From the NCBI RefSeq assembly GCF_004210375.1, contig NC_134829.1, positions 29,032,034 through 29,096,033 of the forward strand: DNA of 64,000 bases, read 5' to 3'. The stretch's first letter is position 1, and each line of letters opens with the position of its first letter. Origin of the DNA: Tachypleus tridentatus. Taxonomy: Eukaryota > Arthropoda > Merostomata > Xiphosura > Limulidae. The notes below the pieces were generated by a model. The model ran no database searches, was not told where the DNA came from, and saw only the letters and a list, made by a program, of their open reading frames with translations. Below are positions 9,530 to 21,473 of this stretch, one piece after another. The translations under genes and the position numbers were made by a program.

Positions 9530-10855
9530 TGGAAGTGCTTGAGTTCAGCAAACAGTTAATATTATGTGTGTCCCTCCTTTCGTTTTAATAACTGCAGACA
9601 GTCTTGCTGGCACTGTTGCAACATATTTAATCAAAGCGTCTTTTGACATTTTACTCCAAATGTCTCTAATATACTCCAAGAAAGCTTATAAAGCTTATTG
9701 GAAGTATTCTTTGATTTTTCATATATCTAATCTAACAATATCAGATCTGATCAATTGGGTTGAGATCGGGTCTCTGTAGGGATCAATTCATCATTTGAAT
9801 AACTCCAGTAGCTCCCTTCTTAGCTAAGTAATTTCTTCAAAGGTTGGATGAGTGTTCGGAGTCATTATTTTCTCTACAGTAGAATTATTTACCAATAACA
9901 CATAAAACACTGGGCACATCTTGACAAGTCAGTTTATGATGGTACTTGTGCTGGTCCATTATTCGATGTATTTTCCAAATATCTCCTGTCACCTCAGCTG
10001 AAAAACTCCCCCTCAAACCACCACACTGCCTCCCTATGCATGATCGCCCTTTCAACCGTGGGGACGTTATAATGTGACGGTCAATCCCACTATTCGTTGG
10101 TAAAAGAGTAGCCCAAGAGTTGGCGGTGGGTGGTGATGACTAGCTGCCTTTCCACTAGTCTTACACTGCTAAATTAGAGACGGCTAGCGCAGATAGCCCT
10201 CATGTAGCTTTGCGCGAAATTTAAAAGAAATAAACAAACAACTAGTCTCCCTATGTTTCATGGCAGGTGTTATGCATTGAGGTAAGCATATTTCGCCTCT
10301 CTTCCACCAGACGTGCAATCTACACTTTGAACCAAATATTTCAAACTTGGACTCATCCGTCCATAACACCCTTTTCCAATCCTTAATAGTCCGGTGTTTG
10401 TACTTTTAAGCAAATTTTAGTCCATGAACAATATGTGAAGATTAAAGTAAAGGTTTTAATTGCTACACAACCTAATCTTTCATCATCATCGAGTCTTCTT
10501 GATACTGTGGATCCAGACACTTTTCTATCATTTGTTACATGGTCGTTTATCTCATGCTTGAGATCAGTGGCAGTTTTCCTTCTTTCCCAAAGGCTGCCCA
10601 AACGAGGACACTTAACACCAGTATACTTTAATTTATATGTTCTGTCTCTTTCTTTCCTATTTTCAAACTTAACTGTCTCAGTCTCACGACCTAGGGTAAT
10701 TGACAGTGTTTGGGGAGCATTTCAAGTCTGCAGCAATTTGTCAGAGAGTCTAACCAACATCACGTAAAGCTTTTATGCAAAAAACTATTTGCTCTACTGG
10801 CAATTCTCTACGCTTTTTAGGCTGTGGCATGAAAACACAACTTAATATATATATA
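9530..10855 (-). mobile_element. Decayed Tc1-like transposon, interrupted by a SINE
   Basis: On the minus strand the coding start reads MPQPKKRRELPVEQ near 10830. A helix-turn-helix region follows (LGSLWERRKTATDLKHEIND at about 10600-10540), then LWTDESKFEIFGSK (first catalytic Asp in TDES) near 10366-10325. A PDLNPI-type motif near 9765-9745 belongs to the last catalytic Glu region. This order is standard for Tc1 transposases of about 340 residues. Several stops and frame changes break it, and a SINE sits within it at 10039-10246. Confidence 0.85.
10039..10246 (+). mobile_element. 5'-truncated SINE (family A) inserted in the Tc1-like element
   Basis: The tRNA-like head is missing and the body runs from the ccctttcaaccgtgggg region to an A-rich tail. 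The flanks carry a target duplication, ctccctatg, at 10030-10038 and 10247-10255. Joining the flanks restores the Tc1 frame region around TPAMKHRE. Confidence 0.9.
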
Positions 10856-10869
10856 TAGTGTTAAGAACT

Positions 10870-11740
10870 GTTTTTACCAAGTTTATTTGTAGAGTGCTAT
10901 TAAATTTATTTCTTCTAGTGTATACCAGTACCACATGCTAGCTACTTGTTAGTTTCTTTCTATATAGTTAAGATACTGCATGGGTTACCATGACAGTTTT
11001 TTTCAGACCATAAATTTGATCAGTATGTTCATTCAAACAGAACCCTCATGACATGTCCCTTGATACAAGTATATGGGAATTCTAAAGAATTATAAGTTGT
11101 TGTTTTTTTTATCCTGGCTCATTCGTTTGTCAACATAGATTGGTGAAGTAATACCATAGTGATGAGATTTATATTCTGTAATGACATGGAAGAATTAGTC
11201 CCATAAAATGTAAAGAATGACAAATTATTATTTTGTCCTAAAATGTTTGCATAGTTCTGTAAAAAAAACATGTATATATATAACCAACAAAACAAAATTA
11301 AATCAAGGTTTATTTGCTTACTACTTTGACAAAGTTATCTTTAGATTAAGGTTTGGATATAGTTTCATATTTCATACACACACACACACGTATTCGTATA
11401 TACATACCTTCAAATGGTATGGGAAAACTTATTTTATTACTACTATTACATACTCTAGTACAAAACAAACATTACACATAATCTTTCCTTTTTCTTAGTA
11501 GTTTATTTCACACCTTCTGCTTTTTTTCAACGTTTGTTTATAACCAGTGGTTAAAAACATTTTAAAGATTTAGAGATAAAGATTCGTTAGCTTAAATAAT
11601 TAAATGTTCAACCGTTTGATTCACTTTTATTAATACAATTATTTTCAATAAAAGTATTAACCGTCACATTAATACACTATAGCAAGAGCTAATGTCAACA
11701 TAAAACATCCTAGATGTATGTAGTAGTGTTTGTGTTTTTC
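10870..11740. other. Spacer with CA microsatellite, no gene seen
   Basis: A short CA run is at about 11374-11390. The remainder is AT-rich with no supported gene. Confidence 0.5.
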
Positions 11741-11836
11741 TTATAGCAAAGCCACATCGGGTTATCTGGGGGAATCGAACACCTCAATTGAGCCTTGTAA
11801 ATCCGTAGACTTACCACTGTACTAGCGGGGTACAAG
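11741..11836 (-). mobile_element. Short tRNA-like repeat (family B)
   Basis: The minus strand matches the copy at 29469-29587: complement of cttatagcaaagccacatcg, then the complement of the B-box region gggggaatcgaac, then gtaaatccgtagacttacc. It is moderately diverged. Confidence 0.7.
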
Positions 11837-11937
11837 TTGTGGTATTAAATAACTTACTAAACTTTATTAAAGTTTGTAGTAAACTTGGGAAGGAAGATTT
11901 ACTAATCTACTGAAAAAAATCTCGCATTCAGCACTTT

Positions 11938-12104
11938 GAGGCCGTGGGAACGTTATAATGTGAAGGTCAACCCCTCTATCCCATCTCACAATAATAGACC
12001 AAGTGTTAGCCACCCTCCCTCTTGTTTATCTCTACCAAATTAGTGACGGCGAGCGCAGATATCACAAGATTAATTTTGTGTAAAATCAAGCGAACAAACA
12101 ATAT
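11938..12104 (+). mobile_element. Degenerate headless SINE (family A)
   Basis: It runs from gccgtgggaacgttataatg through a shortened body to gacggcgagcgcagatatc and an AAACAAAC-like tail. It has several deletions and is older than the other copies. Confidence 0.75.
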
Positions 12105-13118
12105 TTACAAAATTGTGTTAACGTTACTATAAAATGTGACCAGTAACACAATTTTGTAAACACAATTTTGTTGTAAAAGTTAATAAAATTTAATTGTTTG
12201 TAAAGAAAATTTCCACACCATCAAGATAACCTGGTTTTAACGTTTTTCTTATTCACTACTTTTTCTGCAGTGTACAGTATTAATAATAGCGACCATTTTT
12301 TACTGTATCATCTCAAAAAATACAGCATACAAAATCATTTAAAGCAAAATAAAACTTTTAGATTTTAATACGTGAAAGTTTTAATTCAAACATGATGATT
12401 TTAATATACTATTGAAACTAACTGTATTAAAACTAAACCTACTCAGTTTATTAGTAAATTTAGCTTTCAAAACAAAACATAAATTTTAACTGACATAGAT
12501 GATAAAATAAATACTATTTAACTTTTGTATTTTTTTATCTTTCTTAACAACAACTTTTATAAACCGAACAGTTAGACAGCATTTGACATGGGTAAGTTAT
12601 TCATAGATTTGAGTAAAACACTAGATTAGAAATATTCAAGAAAATTTTGAATACAGAATAGGTAGTTTAAATTCTGTAATTATGTAATATTTCAATAAAA
12701 TATGTGAAACATTCGAAAATTAAGATTACCTTTTAAAGTAAGAAAATGAAACCTTAAAACTTATCTTAAACATCTGTTTAAAACTTATTTTGATTATTTA
12801 AAGATAAAATAGCGAGAAAAATAAATAAAAAGTGACAAGTTTCAGAATTTTTTTGTATTTGAAACAGTATTTTAAAGAAAAATTGTCTTTCGTCTGAATA
12901 TTAGAACATAATGAGACACAAATACCAAAAAGTCAAAGTTGAAACCGTCGTAGCGTTTCAGAAATGAATGCTACAGTATAATTAAACATGTTGATATTTA
13001 TAACGAACTCTAGATTGGTAAGAATTTATAGTTACGATTGTTAGCAATAGTACTTTAACTAACTAATGTATACAATGTTTTACATTTTCACGAATTTATT
13101 ATTTTTGAAACTTCAGGG
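12105..13118. other. Spacer, no gene seen
   Basis: Very AT-rich sequence without a supported gene or recognised repeat. Confidence 0.4.
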
Positions 13119-13245
13119 CGCCCTCAAGTGGCATAGCGGTAAGTCAGCGGACTTATAACATTAGAAACAGAGTTTCGACATTTGTAGTAGACATTACACA
13201 GATATCCCATCGTTTAGCTTTGTTACTAACTACAAACAAACAAAC
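13119..13245 (+). mobile_element. Short tRNA-like repeat (family B), diverged
   Basis: The head reads gcatagcggtaagtcagcgg, followed by the gagtttcgac B-box region, the cagatatccc segment and an ACAAACAAAC tail. This fits the family seen at 29469-29587. Confidence 0.6.
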
Positions 13246-13951
13246 TTCATGATATCTTAAAATTATTGTTATAATATTCACGAATCTGTTCTTATTACCA
13301 GAAATCTGATGGGAGTTTTTTTTTTAATTATGATTTGTATACATCAAATCTTTTAGCTTAGTTTAAATAAGCTATTAAAACCTAAAAAAATTACAAGACG
13401 TATTGTTATTATACATCCAACGGTAGTAAATAAGAAAGCTTATTGTTTCAACGCGGTTTTTGCACTGTTCGCAGGTAACTCAATACCTTCAATAAAATGA
13501 AACATTGTACTGTTCATGGCTCCTCTGAAGTCTGTAAACTGATTAATCTGAAAGATTAATTTAAATGAATGAATAAGTAAATAACTTGTACAAAACACGT
13601 CAACGGACATATGACGGATATATTACTGGTTTTACATTGCTTTGCTGTAAATACTGGTGACCAAAAATAAACATTATAAATCAGCAGTAATTTCCTATCC
13701 GTGTAGTTTCAAAGCAATACACAATAGAAACAGTTACACTTAGATATAAAAACAGAAGAATACATTTTAAGAAACAGAAAACTAAAGTTTGTTTTGTGTT
13801 TGTTGTAACTCTTCCTTGAAATCTTATTTATTCAAGAATTAATTATTCCCAAATTATACAAAAAAAGTAAATTTTGTATTCTCTTTTGGTGATGGAGGTC
13901 TAGTCTTTCTCTAGAAATATAAATAACAAACGATGTCTTCCTCAAAGACAA

Positions 13952-14064
13952 GATTGTTAATATTACCTTTAACCCCAAATTATTACTTTTTATTCATTTA
14001 ACTTGGAAGTGTATTTAAATGAATAAAAAGTAATAATTTGGGGTTAAAGGTAATATTAACAATC
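13952..14064. repeat. Perfect 49-bp inverted repeat with 15-base loop
   Basis: Arm 13952-14000 begins gattgttaatattacc and ends ttattcattta. Arm 14016-14064 is its exact reverse complement. The loop is 14001-14015. Neither arm resembles a coding sequence or a known terminal repeat. See findings. Confidence 0.97.
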
Positions 14065-14182
14065 ATACAGCACTATATAAATAAAATAGTTTATTTGGAA
14101 TCTATTTAATACTTCTATATTTCCCATTGGTTAACCACAGTTGGATAAAACTATTTGTAGAACTAAAATCTACTAAACGCTT

Positions 14183-14458
14183 AGCCCGGGATGGCCAGGT
14201 AGATAAAGCACTCGACTCGTAACCCGAGAGTCGCATGTTCGAATCCCCGTCACCTCAAAATGCTCGCCCTTTCAGCCGTGGGGTCATTATAATGTGACGA
14301 TCAATCCCACTATTCGTTGGTAAATAAGTAGCCCAAAAGTTGGCAGCGGGTGGTGATGAACAGCTGCCTTGCCTCAAGTTTTACACTGCTAAATTAGGGA
14401 CGGTTAAAGCAAATAGCCCACGTATAGCTTTGCGCGAAATCCAACCCAAACTAAACCC
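14183..14458 (+). mobile_element. tRNA-derived SINE (family A), full length
   Basis: The sequence starts gcccgggatggccaggtag, has the B box gttcgaatcc at about 14238, the full body, and ends gcgcgaaatccaaccc. It is slightly diverged. Confidence 0.9.
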
Positions 14459-14623
14459 TTTGCTACACTTGCTTTTTCAGGTTTTCTTTTGTTGTTATTG
14501 CATCGCTGTTAGTTTGTTTTTATTTTTACTTATTAATTATGTGTTACTTTAATCCACAAGACAAATAAAAGACATAATGAACGTAAGTAATTTACATAAA
14601 CGTAAGATATTTGTTTCTTTGTT

Positions 14624-14818
14624 TTTGAATTTCACGCAAAATTACGCAAGGGCTAACTGCGCTAACCATCCCTAATTTAGCAGTATAAGGCTAGAGGGAA
14701 GGCAACTAGTCATCACCACCCACCGCCACCTCTAGTCTCACACTACAGCATTAGGAACGACTAGCGCAGATAGCTCTCGTGTAGTTCTGCGTAATATTAA
14801 AAAAACGAACAAACAAAC
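14624..14818. mobile_element. Inverted fusion of two SINE (family A) tails
   Basis: Bases 14624 to about 14728 read as the SINE tail and body on the minus strand. From about 14729 (cctctagtctcac) to 14818 the plus strand carries the body end and tail (gactagcgcagatagc, then an AAACAAAC tail). The two halves meet inside the same body segment. Confidence 0.85.
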
Positions 14819-15095
14819 CATACCTAGTCCATAAATTTGGCGGTAAGCTGTGTAATTGAATTCAAAGTAAAACTTTGTTGCTAGGTCCATTAATGCTGAT
14901 AAATTTGAAGAGGTTGAAGTGATTATTCATCAGGATTATTGATGATAGTTTTAGCGACCAGCCTGAGTACTTCTTCTTGAGGTATACAGAGGTTAAATGT
15001 AGAAGCTTGTCATTGCAATTCACCTTCCAATAGGACAGCGTCAAACTTATGAACTTGGAACGCTAAAATCTAGGACTTCATTCCCTAAGATATGC

Positions 15096-15220
15096 ATAGC
15101 AGATAGCCAAATATGACTTAATTTTAAAAAACAAACAACTTTGTGGACTTAAAATGCTAATATATAGGGCTCGATCCCTGTGAACAGCGAAATGTGACTT
15201 TATTCATAAAACTGAAAAAC
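15096..15220 (+). mobile_element. Decayed tRNA-like repeat fragments (family B)
   Basis: Phrases gcatagcagatagccaaatatg and gtggacttaaaatgctaat followed by gctcgatccctgtgaac match family B pieces in altered order. The copy is old, or two fragments are juxtaposed. Confidence 0.4.
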
Positions 15221-15352
15221 AAATCGATTTCACGTTACTTTTCAAGAAAAGATAAGCACTAGAAGTTTTTCGGAAATAGGAATTTTTCGGCTTTTAGGTT
15301 TATAACACTAAAAATTAGGTTTTGATACCCGTGATGAGCATAGCATTGGTAT

Positions 15353-16510
15353 ACTACATGGCCAAAAGTATTTGGACACCCCTTCTAATTATTGGGTTCG
15401 GCTATTTTAGCTACACCCATTGCTAACAGGTACATAAAATCAAGCATACAGCATTGCAACCTCCGTAGACAAAATTAGTAGTAGAATGGGTCGTCCTGAA
15501 GAGTTTAATGACTTTCAAGGTGGCGCTGTCATTGGATGCCACCTTTCCAACAAATCAGTTCATCAAATTTCTGCCCTACTAGAGCTGCCCCAGTCAACTG
15601 TAAGTACTGTTGTTGTAAAGTGGGCATGTCTAGGAGCAACAACGGCTCAGTCACAAAGCGATAGGCCACACAAGCTCTCAGAACGAGACCCCCTAATACT
15701 GAAGCGCGTACCGTGTAAAAATTGTCTGTTCACAGTTGCGACACTCACTACCGAGTTTCAAACTGCTTCTGAAAGCAACGTCAGCACAAGAACTGTTGTT
15801 GGGAGTTTAATAAAATAGGTTTTCATAACCGAGCAGACGCACACAAGTCCAAGATCACCATGCGCAATGTCAAGCATTGGCTGGAGTGATGTAAAGCACA
15901 CTGTCGTGGGACTCTGAAGCAGTGAAATCGCGTTATCTGGAGTGGTGAATCATGCTTCACTATCTGGCAGTCTAACGGACGAATCTGGGTTTGACGGATG
16001 CTTGGAGAACGCTACCCGCTTGAATGTATAGTGCCAACTGTAAAGTTTTGTGGAGAAAGAATAAAGGTCTGGGGCTATTTGTCATGGTTTTGACTAGAGT
16101 AAAGGGAAATCTTAATGCTACAGCATACAATGACATTCTAGAAAATTGTGTGCTTCCAAGTTTGTGGCAGCAGTTTGGGGAAGGCCCTTTTTTGTTTCAG
16201 CATGACAATACCTATGTGCACAAAGCGAGGTCCATAAAAACATGGTTTGCCGAGGTAGGTGTGGAAGAACTTGACTGGCCTGCAGAGAACCCTGACCTCA
16301 ACCCCATCGAACACCTTTGGGATGAATTGGAACACCGACTGCAAACCATGCCTTCTCGCCCGACCTTACTAATGCTCTTGTGGCTGAATAGGGACGAATC
16401 CTCACAGCCATGTTCCAACCTAAGGAATGGGTTGCCTTTGGATGTTTGTAGAAGCAGTAAATTTAAGTGAGTTTATGAAAAGGCTTAAGTACATGAATGA
16501 TAAGGGCTGG
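15353..16510 (+). mobile_element. Decayed Tc1-like transposon, right end not found
   Basis: The left terminal repeat (catggccaaaagtatttgga) begins at about 15358. A transposase follows: MGRPEEFNDFQGGAVIGCHL with a helix-turn-helix at 15486-15640, then a block near 15940-16010 reading IWSGESCFTIWQSNGRIWV. There the usual catalytic Asp of SDES is Gly. Then 16024-16470 holds FLFQHDNTYVHKARS (second Asp) and NPDLNPIEHLWDELEHRLQ (Glu). Internal stops and frame shifts separate the blocks. No complementary right repeat is visible before 17 kb, so the 3' end is lost or too diverged. Confidence 0.88.
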
Positions 16511-17068
16511 TTGTAAGATTTTTAAAAACTATCTTAATTTAATTTAGAAGATGGTACAGTCGGAATAGACCAGTAGGTCTCATGTTGACCCAGAACAATA
16601 TGTTTTGTTAATTTTTATCTTTTTTATTCCCTCCTGTCAAAGCATCTACAGTTTTTAAGCTCAGTGCAATTAAACTGATACTTTAAGATTATATAAGTGT
16701 CAAGATTATTAATTATATATTATGGGGTTAATTTTTTACTTGAATATTATGAGTATTAATCTTCTTTATTTTATCTTTTTGTGCTGTTTTCACAGTTTTA
16801 TAATTTACAAGATTGTGGTTATTTCTTTGCTATATACAACTTCATATTTTGTCAAATGATGCACTTGAACGATACAAAAATAAAGCTTATTTTAAACTGC
16901 AAAACTGTAGTCTTTCAGATACAGGCTTAAGCCTATATCCACATACATAAACACTTTGAGTAATGTTATAATGTTTTTTGGACCAAGTATTAAAATGTCT
17001 GCAAGCTATGTTAATTATATTTTTTTGTGGCATCAAAATTATTATATGATATACTGATAGTTGACAAG
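16511..17068. other. Spacer, no gene seen
   Basis: AT-rich DNA between transposons. Around 16555-16600 a phrase (gtcggaatagaccagtagg) resembles 3' ends of LINE relics elsewhere in the window, but too weakly to call. Confidence 0.3.
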
Positions 17069-17149
17069 AAAATTTGTTGAAATTGGATATTATGCATGTA
17101 TATATTTTAGGTTTAACCTATTCAGTGCCATAGACAAGATAACTCGTCC
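17069..17149 (+). repeat. Direct repeat spanning the left piggyBac junction
   Basis: About 80 bases here recur at 19875-19954: gaaatttgttgaaattggat, tatgcatgta and the ggtttaacctattcagtgcc junction. The repeat covers 48 bases outside the piggyBac element and about 33 bases of its left end. Confidence 0.85.
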
Positions 17150-19242
17150 AAGCTGATCAGTAACACAGTGCCACAGATGAGTTAATTTGTTCTCAATAAT
17201 ACCCAACTCCCAATGCTAAATGTCAGCACCATACATGCATATGACTTACTTACAAATTGTTTAACTTTTGATCCAAAATGGCGTCACGAAAAAGTTACAA
17301 AATGATGAAGCATTATAGTTTTATTTTGAACTTGGTTCGGAGTTTGAAGATTGCAATGGCAATTCAGAAGAGTCGGATTTTGAAGATTCTTTGAAAAATA
17401 TGGAAATACAAGGCTCAGATGTCAGTGAAGATGATAACTGGCCATCATCCAGCATTGGTAAACGGGCGATAACACCAGGGAGTAAACGTAAAATTGCAAG
17501 TCGTGGTAAGAACAGTTCCAAGAAAAAGTGCCCTAATGACAATGATTGGAATGCTGAATCTTTTGCTGCTCCAATTATAAACCCCTTCTCAGGAAATCAT
17601 GGTGTCCAGTACAATGATTTGAGCCAAGATTCAAAGCCCTTTCATTGTTTTCAAAAGTTCTTCCCTCCCACAATTGTTAACCATATTGTAACAGAGACCA
17701 GTAAATATGCAGAAACTGTGATGGCCCGCACTGATTTGGAGGAACATTCTAGAGCAAAATCATGGAAGCCAACTAATGAGAAGGAAATTTATGAATGTAT
17801 GGGTCTGATAATGATAATGGGCATAGAAAGAAAACCGACTATTTCCATGTACTTCAGTACTGACCCTTTGCTTGCCACACCCATATTTGGTCAGTGCATG
17901 TCAAAATACAGGTTTCTTTTGCTGCTATCGATGCTGCACTTTGCTGACAACACCAAGGAAAATATTGTTGATCAAGGACAGCACAAGATACAGCCCATTA
18001 TTGACTATTTACAGGAAATATTTAGAACCACATATGCACGAAACAAACATGTGTGTATTGATGAATCTTTAATACTGTGGAAGGGTTGACTGGGATTTCA
18101 ACAGTACATTCCATCTAAAAGGGCTAGGTTTGGAGTCAAAAGTTATGAACTATGTGAAAGTGTAACATGCTGTGTTTGGGACTTTTTTCATCTATACTGG
18201 GGCAGTACAGCACTAAAGAGGGCAGACAGGGCAAAAGTGTTGTATGCCCATTGATGGAACCATTGTTTGGACAAGATTATAAGCTCTATTTGGATCGTAT
18301 TTTTGCAAGTCCCACTCTAGCAAAGTCATTGCTTGATCATGACACCTATTTGTGTGAGTCAGTAATGAAAAATCGAATTGGGATGCCGAAATGTTTTGCA
18401 AATATCCAAAGGGGAGAAATGGAAGTGGCACAAAAAGACAGCATTGGTGTTCTTCATTGGAAGGATAAGAGGGACATTTTCATGTTGAATACAATACATG
18501 ATAATACCATGCAAAACACTGGAAAGATCAACCGTGCTACTGATGCAGCTATTGTAAAACCAAAATGTATCATTGATTACAATTGTTATATGGTTGACTC
18601 GTGTGACAGTGTGTTGCATGCTTATCCGAGTATGCGCAAGGCTGTCAAGCAGTACAAAAAAGTATTTTTTCACATGATGGATATAGCAGTGTACAATGCT
18701 TTGGTAGTTTACAAATCACTGGGAAACAACCTCTCTCCTGGAGTTTAGACTTGGTGTCATCTATACCCTGATTGAATATTACCACACCCAGCGCCCAAAA
18801 TCCACCAGAGGCCGGCCTTCCTTGGAAAACCCCCTTCGCCTCATAGAACATCACTTCCCAACACTAATTCTCCAAATAGAAAAGAATAAGTACCCAACTA
18901 GAAAGTGTAAAGTGTGCTCTGACAAATCCACGAGGAGGGAAAGCAGATATGAATGTATTAATTGCAAAGTGGCTCTTTGTGTTGACCCCTTCTTCAAAAC
19001 ATTTCACACAAAAGTGAATTATTAAATGTGTCATTATTTCAATATCCAAATATGACATTCTGTGCATTATTGTTTCATGTTTTGTACATATTTCTTTATT
19101 TTGTGTACTACTATAAGTTTGGCTTAGAGAAAAAATAGTATTTGCTGCTTATTTCCTTTGTTTTAAAAATTACTAAATTTTGCTGAAAAAAAACCTGGTG
19201 TAGGAGCTGCCATAGCAGCTGAAATACTTGGCAGTCAACAGG
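17117..19242 (+). mobile_element. piggyBac transposon, 2.1 kb, both ends present
   Basis: TTAA lies on each side (17113-17116 and 19243-19246). The left end reads cctattcagtgccatag and the right end, complemented, reads cctgttgactgccaag, an imperfect inverted repeat. Near each end are sub-terminal copies of the gtgcca/tggca motif. The transposase fills most of the interior. Confidence 0.9.
17331..19025 (+). pseudogene. piggyBac (PGBD-like) transposase, broken
   Basis: The amino part is acidic (SEESDFEDSLKNMEI) and lysine-rich. A DDE_Tnp_1_7-type core runs from about 17560. The first catalytic Asp is in HVCIDESLILWKG at about 18048-18086. LDRIFASPTL near 18290-18320 holds the second Asp. DYNCYMVDSCDSVLHAYP near 18570-18630 corresponds to the usual NKYMGGVDKSD region with changed residues. 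The carboxyl end has the cysteine-rich CxxC finger (CKVCSDKS, YECINCKVALC) near 18908-18995. An internal stop follows ILWKG at 18087, and the reading frame changes after it and again after about 18720. The family is usually near 550-600 residues, so nearly the whole protein is represented. Confidence 0.92.
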
Positions 19243-19654
19243 TTAAATGCAGTTGCAAGAATACTGATAGAGGGGGCAAGAGTTGAATGTTAAAGTCACA
19301 AATTAACAGTAGAAGATCCAGAAACCCTAAAATATGTTACATTAGACGTAGCAGAATTGAAACAGGTATGAATAAGTTTTACTTTGCCTGAGAATACATC
19401 TGTTTACTACTCAGTAAATACAAATAAAAAATTAATTTTTGTTTGAATATTGTAGCAATTTAATGTTAAAGTGTAAGAAAGTAAGTTTTTTGTTGGGTTC
19501 ACTCACCATCATAGTTTTATTGATGTTTTACAAAATGAATTAAATAAAAATAAAAGTTAAGTCATTTCCACTATTCAGAATTTTCTTAAGCTCTTAGAGA
19601 AGGAATAGAGTATTAAACAGTCCAAACTTGAACTTGTTCACATATTTAAATGAT

Positions 19655-19756
19655 TAAAATCTACAAATGAACATTCTATAACACACAATTAGAATCAATA
19701 CTTTAAATAAAGATTTTAATTGTGTGTTATAACACATTGTTCATTTGTGAGTTTTA
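19655..19756. repeat. Imperfect inverted repeat, arms near 40 bases
   Basis: Arm 19655-19691 (taaaatctacaaatgaacat through acacacaatta) pairs with 19717-19756 (taattgtgtgttataacaca through gagtttta) with a few mismatches and a small insertion. The loop is about 25 bases. Confidence 0.85.
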
Positions 19757-19874
19757 GTATTTTAAGAAGAGTATTTTTTTGTTTTGTTTTTGTTCGATGT
19801 ACAAGACTTTAACAGTTATTGGTCAGTTTATTTCATAATTAATATTTAATTATTTACTTTTGAGAATGACAGTT

Positions 19875-19954
19875 GAAATTTGTTGAAATTGGATATTATG
19901 CATGTACATATTTTAGGTTTAACCTATTCAGTGCCGTAGAGGAGATAACTCGTT
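19875..19954 (+). repeat. Second copy of the piggyBac left-junction repeat
   Basis: It matches 17069-17149, including the TTAA and the first bases of the element end (cctattcagtgccgtag), but no transposase follows. The two copies are 2.8 kb apart in the same orientation. Confidence 0.85.
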
Positions 19955-21473
19955 TAACAGCATACACAACATATACTGTTCAATTGTTGTAGTATTATTA
20001 ATGATAACTTATTCAAATCTTTGATATTTTTCTTGTTACTTGAAGTGAATATTGTTACATTATAGTGTTACTTTCATAGTTAATAGAAAGTTCAAGGCCT
20101 CCATAAATCATGTATAAATATAGGCAACCAAGTGAGCACAAGTCAAAATGAATTTCAGAAAAAAAAAAAAAATAGAGAAAGAAAGCCTGAAGCCAGCTAG
20201 TGTGTGTGTGTGTGTGTGATTAGCTGATATGTTACAGTGAGTTTAACAGGTAAGATAATAACATGTCTTGTGAAAAGGTTTTATAAAAGTAACTGAACCA
20301 GTCTGAGTGGACATAAGCATGGTTGTTGTGATATAGAAAGCATATTAAAGTTTAATAAACCAAAACCTTTATAATTGCATGAAAGTGAAATTCAGAAAGT
20401 CAGTGATGTCTTCAATATCATTATGGTGTCTGTGGAATGAACTGGTACTGAACAGGGTTGTTTTATTTTGAGTAATGAACTTAACTACAAATAGTATTTA
20501 TTTAAAATGCCAGGAATATGCAGCTATTACATTGCTAAATATAGGAAGTTATGTGACAAACAAGGAAACAGTTTGTAAAAAAAAATTTTAATACATTAAT
20601 AATATGAATACAGTTTTCAACCTCTTGATTTAATATTTGGTTTTGAGTAGTTGTGTAATTATAACTGATTATTTACCATTATACCAAATTCTCTTTAAGT
20701 ATAATTTATGTTCCATATTAAAGGAGAATTTTATAAGAATACAGAATACAAGTAATGTCAAAATGAACATTGATTCACAGTGGTGAGTGCTGCTGGTTCA
20801 GGCTAGGGTTTAGACTTGACGACTAACTACCACAATAATCAACTAGCTTAGTTTAGTTACATCTTTTATTGTACATTTTATTAATTCATGCAATATTGGT
20901 CATCATTAATAAGCCTTTGCTTTATTGAGTTAAACCACTTGTTTCTAGCAAGACAATGCATAATGTAGAGTTTGCTTTTGTCTATGGAATTTCCACATGA
21001 TTGCTATGCCACACTGCCCTTAGTACACATGGACAGTAACAGTGACTGTTCACTGTTCATTTAGCCAGTCAACATGTTATTTACTAATAATATTTTTTAC
21101 TATCCAATGCTTTTTTAAAAAATGATCATATATAAGCTGTTTAGAACCAGTCGGTTCTGTACACAGAACTTCTTTAGTTTTAACCTTTTCTTTAACTCTA
21201 CTTCTATAAAGTAAGACAGAAGTTAATACAAGTTCATAATGAAGTCATCTTGGACTCAAGAGAGAAATGTAAACTGTTTCATTACAAACACATGATATTA
21301 ATGTTGTTACTAATACCAGGGTTATTATAGGTTATGCATTAACAAAATTCATTCATCATGTAAAGAATATTTCAAGTTCAACTAGTTCAACTGAATGTTT
21401 ATGAGATCAGACCATTGGTGATGTTAATGTGAAGAATACAAATACTTTAATCTATAATTCAGTTAACATTATA

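Larger units (their letters stand above)
19247..21470. other. Spacer, no gene supported
   Basis: Contains an imperfect hairpin (19655-19756), the second copy of the piggyBac junction repeat (19875-19954) and a GT microsatellite (about 20199-20218). I looked here for upstream exons of the PSMA7-like locus and found none. Confidence 0.5.
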
